Source: Verrucomicrobiaceae bacterium (GTDB taxonomy: Bacteria; Verrucomicrobiota; Verrucomicrobiia; Verrucomicrobiales; Akkermansiaceae). Taken from it: a DNA stretch of 7,382 nt. The stretch's first letter is position 1. Every line of letters starts with the position of its first letter. Below are positions 6,824 to 7,382 of the stretch, one piece after another. The notes under the pieces are model-generated. The model saw only the letters and a program-made list of their open reading frames with translations, was not told the origin of the DNA and made no database searches. The DNA is taken from assembly GCA_027483005.1 (NCBI GenBank), contig JAIXVN010000419.1, forward strand, positions 1 through 7,382. Direction: 5' to 3'. The position numbers and the translations under genes were made by a program.

Positions 6824-7382
6824 GGATTGGTTCGGTTGGTCGGGTGATAACGAAGCATGGCCATCGGGCCAAGCAGCATCTCCTTGCGATGGACGTTTCC
6901 GATCGAAAGCGTGGTATTCACGATGGCGTCTGTGGTTTCCAGCTTCTGCCAGCCACCCTGACCTCGGAGGGTCGGGGTGCGCGGCCAGGGCAGGATGCCT
7001 CCTGGATCGCTGGATTCGTAAGGATTTTCTTCCACGATTAGGATACTGCCCTCTAACATGCAGGATGTTATCGCCGCCTCGTAGGCCAGCCTGCGCTGGA
7101 TTGGAACCCAGTTTGGAAAGGTCACGAAGCGGATCCTCTCGCGATCCTGGTTAGATGCAGAGCCCGCCGCCTCCCAGAGGGAAACCGGAATGACCACCAG
7201 ACCGTTCGTGGAAGACAGGGCGCGGCCCAGTAGATCGGTCGCCGTTTTTCTCGGTGAAGACGGCGGGTGGAGGACGAACGAAATGGCCGTTAGAACAAGC
7301 GGTAAACTGCACCCGCACACCTGCCCTACCGTGAGCGTGCGAGCCAGGTAACTGGAGGCGTTGGACCGCCACTTCAGATGGA
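6820..7382 (-). CDS. C-terminal part of an unrecognised protein with a membrane segment, cut by window edge
   Basis: The minus-strand frame is open from the right edge (187 codons in view) to a TGA at 6820-6822 that overlaps the isomerase start. A GTG at 7318-7320 could start a 166-residue version, but the frame continues upstream without a stop and reads sensibly, so the gene probably begins outside the window. One hydrophobic stretch lies at about residues 19-37 of the visible part (VGQVCGCSLPLVLTAISFVL). It is followed by a soluble region with strand-like pieces NGLVVIPVSLWEA and GSILIVEENPYE and a mid-section RERIRFVTFPNWVPIQRRLA. A final membrane helix plus a soluble tail resembles the end of GT-C-type proteins such as the 647-residue one downstream, but no motif proves it. 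I do not recognise the family. Tight coupling to the isomerase supports it being a real gene of the same pathway. Confidence 0.6.
   Translation of the reverse strand, partial: HLKWRSNASSYLARTLTVGQVCGCSLPLVLTAISFVLHPPSSPRKTATDLLGRALSSTNGLVVIPVSLWEAAGSASNQDRERIRFVTFPNWVPIQRRLAYEAAITSCMLEGSILIVEENPYESSDPGGILPWPRTPTLRGQGGWQKLETTDAIVNTTLSIGNVHRKEMLLGPMAMLRYHPTNRTNP

Noticed and set aside
7151..7372. A 73-codon minus-strand frame near the right edge
   Set aside because: It overlaps, in another frame, the longer open frame that continues to the ATGA junction with the isomerase. It has no motif and ends mid-gene.
1..7382. Search for CRISPR repeats, tRNA/rRNA genes, transposase remnants, hairpin terminators and promoters
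   Set aside because: No regularly spaced repeats, RNA gene patterns, transposase motifs or inverted-repeat plus T-run terminators were seen by eye. Intergenic gaps of 5 to 19 bases leave no room for promoters between genes, although promoters inside coding sequence cannot be excluded.

Overview
The window reads as one stretch of a bacterial surface-glycan (glycosylation) locus. Every supported gene lies on the minus strand, so transcription runs from the right edge to the left edge. Eight genes are present. The first (right edge) and last (left edge) are cut by the window. Gaps between genes are at most 19 bases, and three junctions are 4-base ATGA start/stop overlaps, so this looks like the middle of a single long operon. 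No promoter, terminator, RNA gene, mobile element, CRISPR array or long repeat was seen, and no gene-free stretch exceeds 20 bases. The sequence is moderately GC-rich. Protein style and gene order would fit a Gram-negative or PVC-type bacterium (Verrucomicrobiota is a guess), but nothing here fixes the taxonomy.

Layout in transcription order: (1) 7382-6820, the C-terminal part of an unrecognised protein with one likely membrane segment; (2) 6823-5999, a sugar phosphate isomerase/epimerase-like TIM barrel; (3) 5985-4042, a 647-residue multi-pass membrane protein resembling GT-C (GT39/ArnT-like) glycosyltransferases; (4) 4035-2875, an FAD-dependent oxidoreductase of the DAO type; (5) 2855-1857, a GtrB/ArnC-like family 2 glycosyltransferase with two C-terminal membrane helices; (6) 1860-1051, a second family 2 glycosyltransferase of the DPM1-like type; (7) 1054-527, a GtrA-family membrane protein; (8) 521-1, the N-terminal part of a GT-B fold (GT4-like) glycosyltransferase.

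Inferred joint function: the core resembles the gtrA-gtrB-gtr(type) logic. A GtrB-like enzyme loads a sugar onto a polyprenyl phosphate on the cytoplasmic face, a GtrA-like protein helps move it across the membrane, and a GT-C enzyme transfers the sugar to a glycan, lipid or protein acceptor outside. What goes beyond that minimal set is a second GT2, an FAD oxidoreductase and an isomerase-like TIM barrel in the same transcription unit. This suggests that the sugar, free or lipid-linked, is chemically modified as part of the pathway. That step is the most interesting unknown here. The GtrB-like enzyme also has an altered DxD metal-binding motif.
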